Part shown: positions 12,350 through 12,456 of the stretch, one piece after another
Layout of the letters: every line of letters begins with the position of its first letter
How positions within the stretch are numbered: the first letter of the stretch is position 1
NCBI GenBank assembly: GCA_964476445.1
Contig: CAYZAK010000045.1
Coordinates: forward strand, 1 to 12,456
Reading direction: 5' to 3'
DNA: 12,456 bases
From: CAYZAK01 sp964476445
GTDB lineage: Bacteria > CG03 > SLGR01 > JAGXOG01
Made by a program: the position numbers and the translations under genes
Notes under the pieces: generated by a model
Seen by the model: the letters and a program-made list of their open reading frames with translations, nothing else
Told to the model about the DNA's origin: nothing
Database searches by the model: none

Positions 12350-12456
12350 TTATTCCGGGCTGTTTTTCCACCATTTCAGCAGCGGTTTTTTGTTTTTTAT
12401 GTTCCCCAGGTTGTTTTGCAATTCATTGATAATTTCGGGATCGATAGAATTGTCCT
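12350..12456 (-). CDS. C-terminal fragment of a protein continuing beyond the window
   Basis: An open frame runs from the window edge to TAA at 12350-12352, giving the last 34 residues. They include DPEIINELQNNLGNI and a basic, aromatic end KPLLKWWKNSPE. The family cannot be recognised from so little. The reading is supported by even amino-acid composition, by agreement with the strand of all neighbouring genes, and by repeats A and B starting directly after the stop, as they do after other modules here. Its start and full length lie outside the window. Confidence 0.5.
   Translation of the reverse strand, partial: DNSIDPEIINELQNNLGNIKNKKPLLKWWKNSPE

Overview
The window looks like the chromosome of an uncultivated Gram-negative (diderm) bacterium. 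The evidence is a signal-peptide-bearing, beta-barrel-like protein at the left end and the decayed C-terminus of an exported protein with a FlgD-like immunoglobulin domain. That combination is common in FCB-type, Elusimicrobia-type and related candidate phyla, but the taxon is an inference and I cannot name it. The DNA is AT-rich. Base use differs between modules: the third AbiE-like pair is strongly A/T-biased, while the DUF6880-like gene is clearly richer in G+C.

Layout. Positions 1-1430 hold ordinary but eroding chromosomal content: an outer-membrane-type gene on the minus strand, then a plus-strand pseudogene with two frameshifts and an in-frame stop. At 1470-2553 a strong promoter embedded in a perfect 14-bp inverted repeat drives a one-gene regulator that fuses a winged helix, a GHKL ATPase and a DUF4325 (STAS-like) domain. 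From 2794 to the right edge every gene is on the minus strand. Three AbiE-like (type IV toxin-antitoxin) operons stand in a row at 2794-4180, 4507-6119 and 6439-8278. Each has the antitoxin/regulator first and the nucleotidyltransferase second, and each has its own promoter with a different candidate operator. Next come a two-gene operon of unrecognised small proteins (8416-9002), a DUF6880-like helical protein followed by a 94-residue protein (9110-10776), a PF01637-type ATPase (10913-12046), and the tail of one more gene cut by the window edge.

Two families of dispersed repeats run through the intergenic spaces. Repeat A contains GAACCGTCACCTTTTT: tandem copies at 2639-2705, single copies at 4491 and 6318, and an inverted copy at 12324. 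Repeat B is about 50 bp, begins AAGTCCGCCACTGTGCC, and lies at 6342, 9112 and 12205, always in the same orientation and always just downstream of a minus-strand gene module. One B copy supplies the last 17 codons and stop of the 94-residue protein. A lies beside B at 6318-6394, and B lies beside inverted A at 12205-12342, so about 6 kb of accessory genes is bracketed by mirror-image A/B pairs.

Interpretation. The right four-fifths of the window is an accessory, probably defence-related island built of self-regulating modules separated by repeats. The best candidates for something undescribed are the HTH-GHKL-DUF4325 switch with its promoter-operator, the small-gene operon at 8416-9002, the DUF6880-like/94-residue/ATPase neighbourhood, and the A/B repeat arrangement. 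No tRNA, rRNA, CRISPR array or intact transposase was found.
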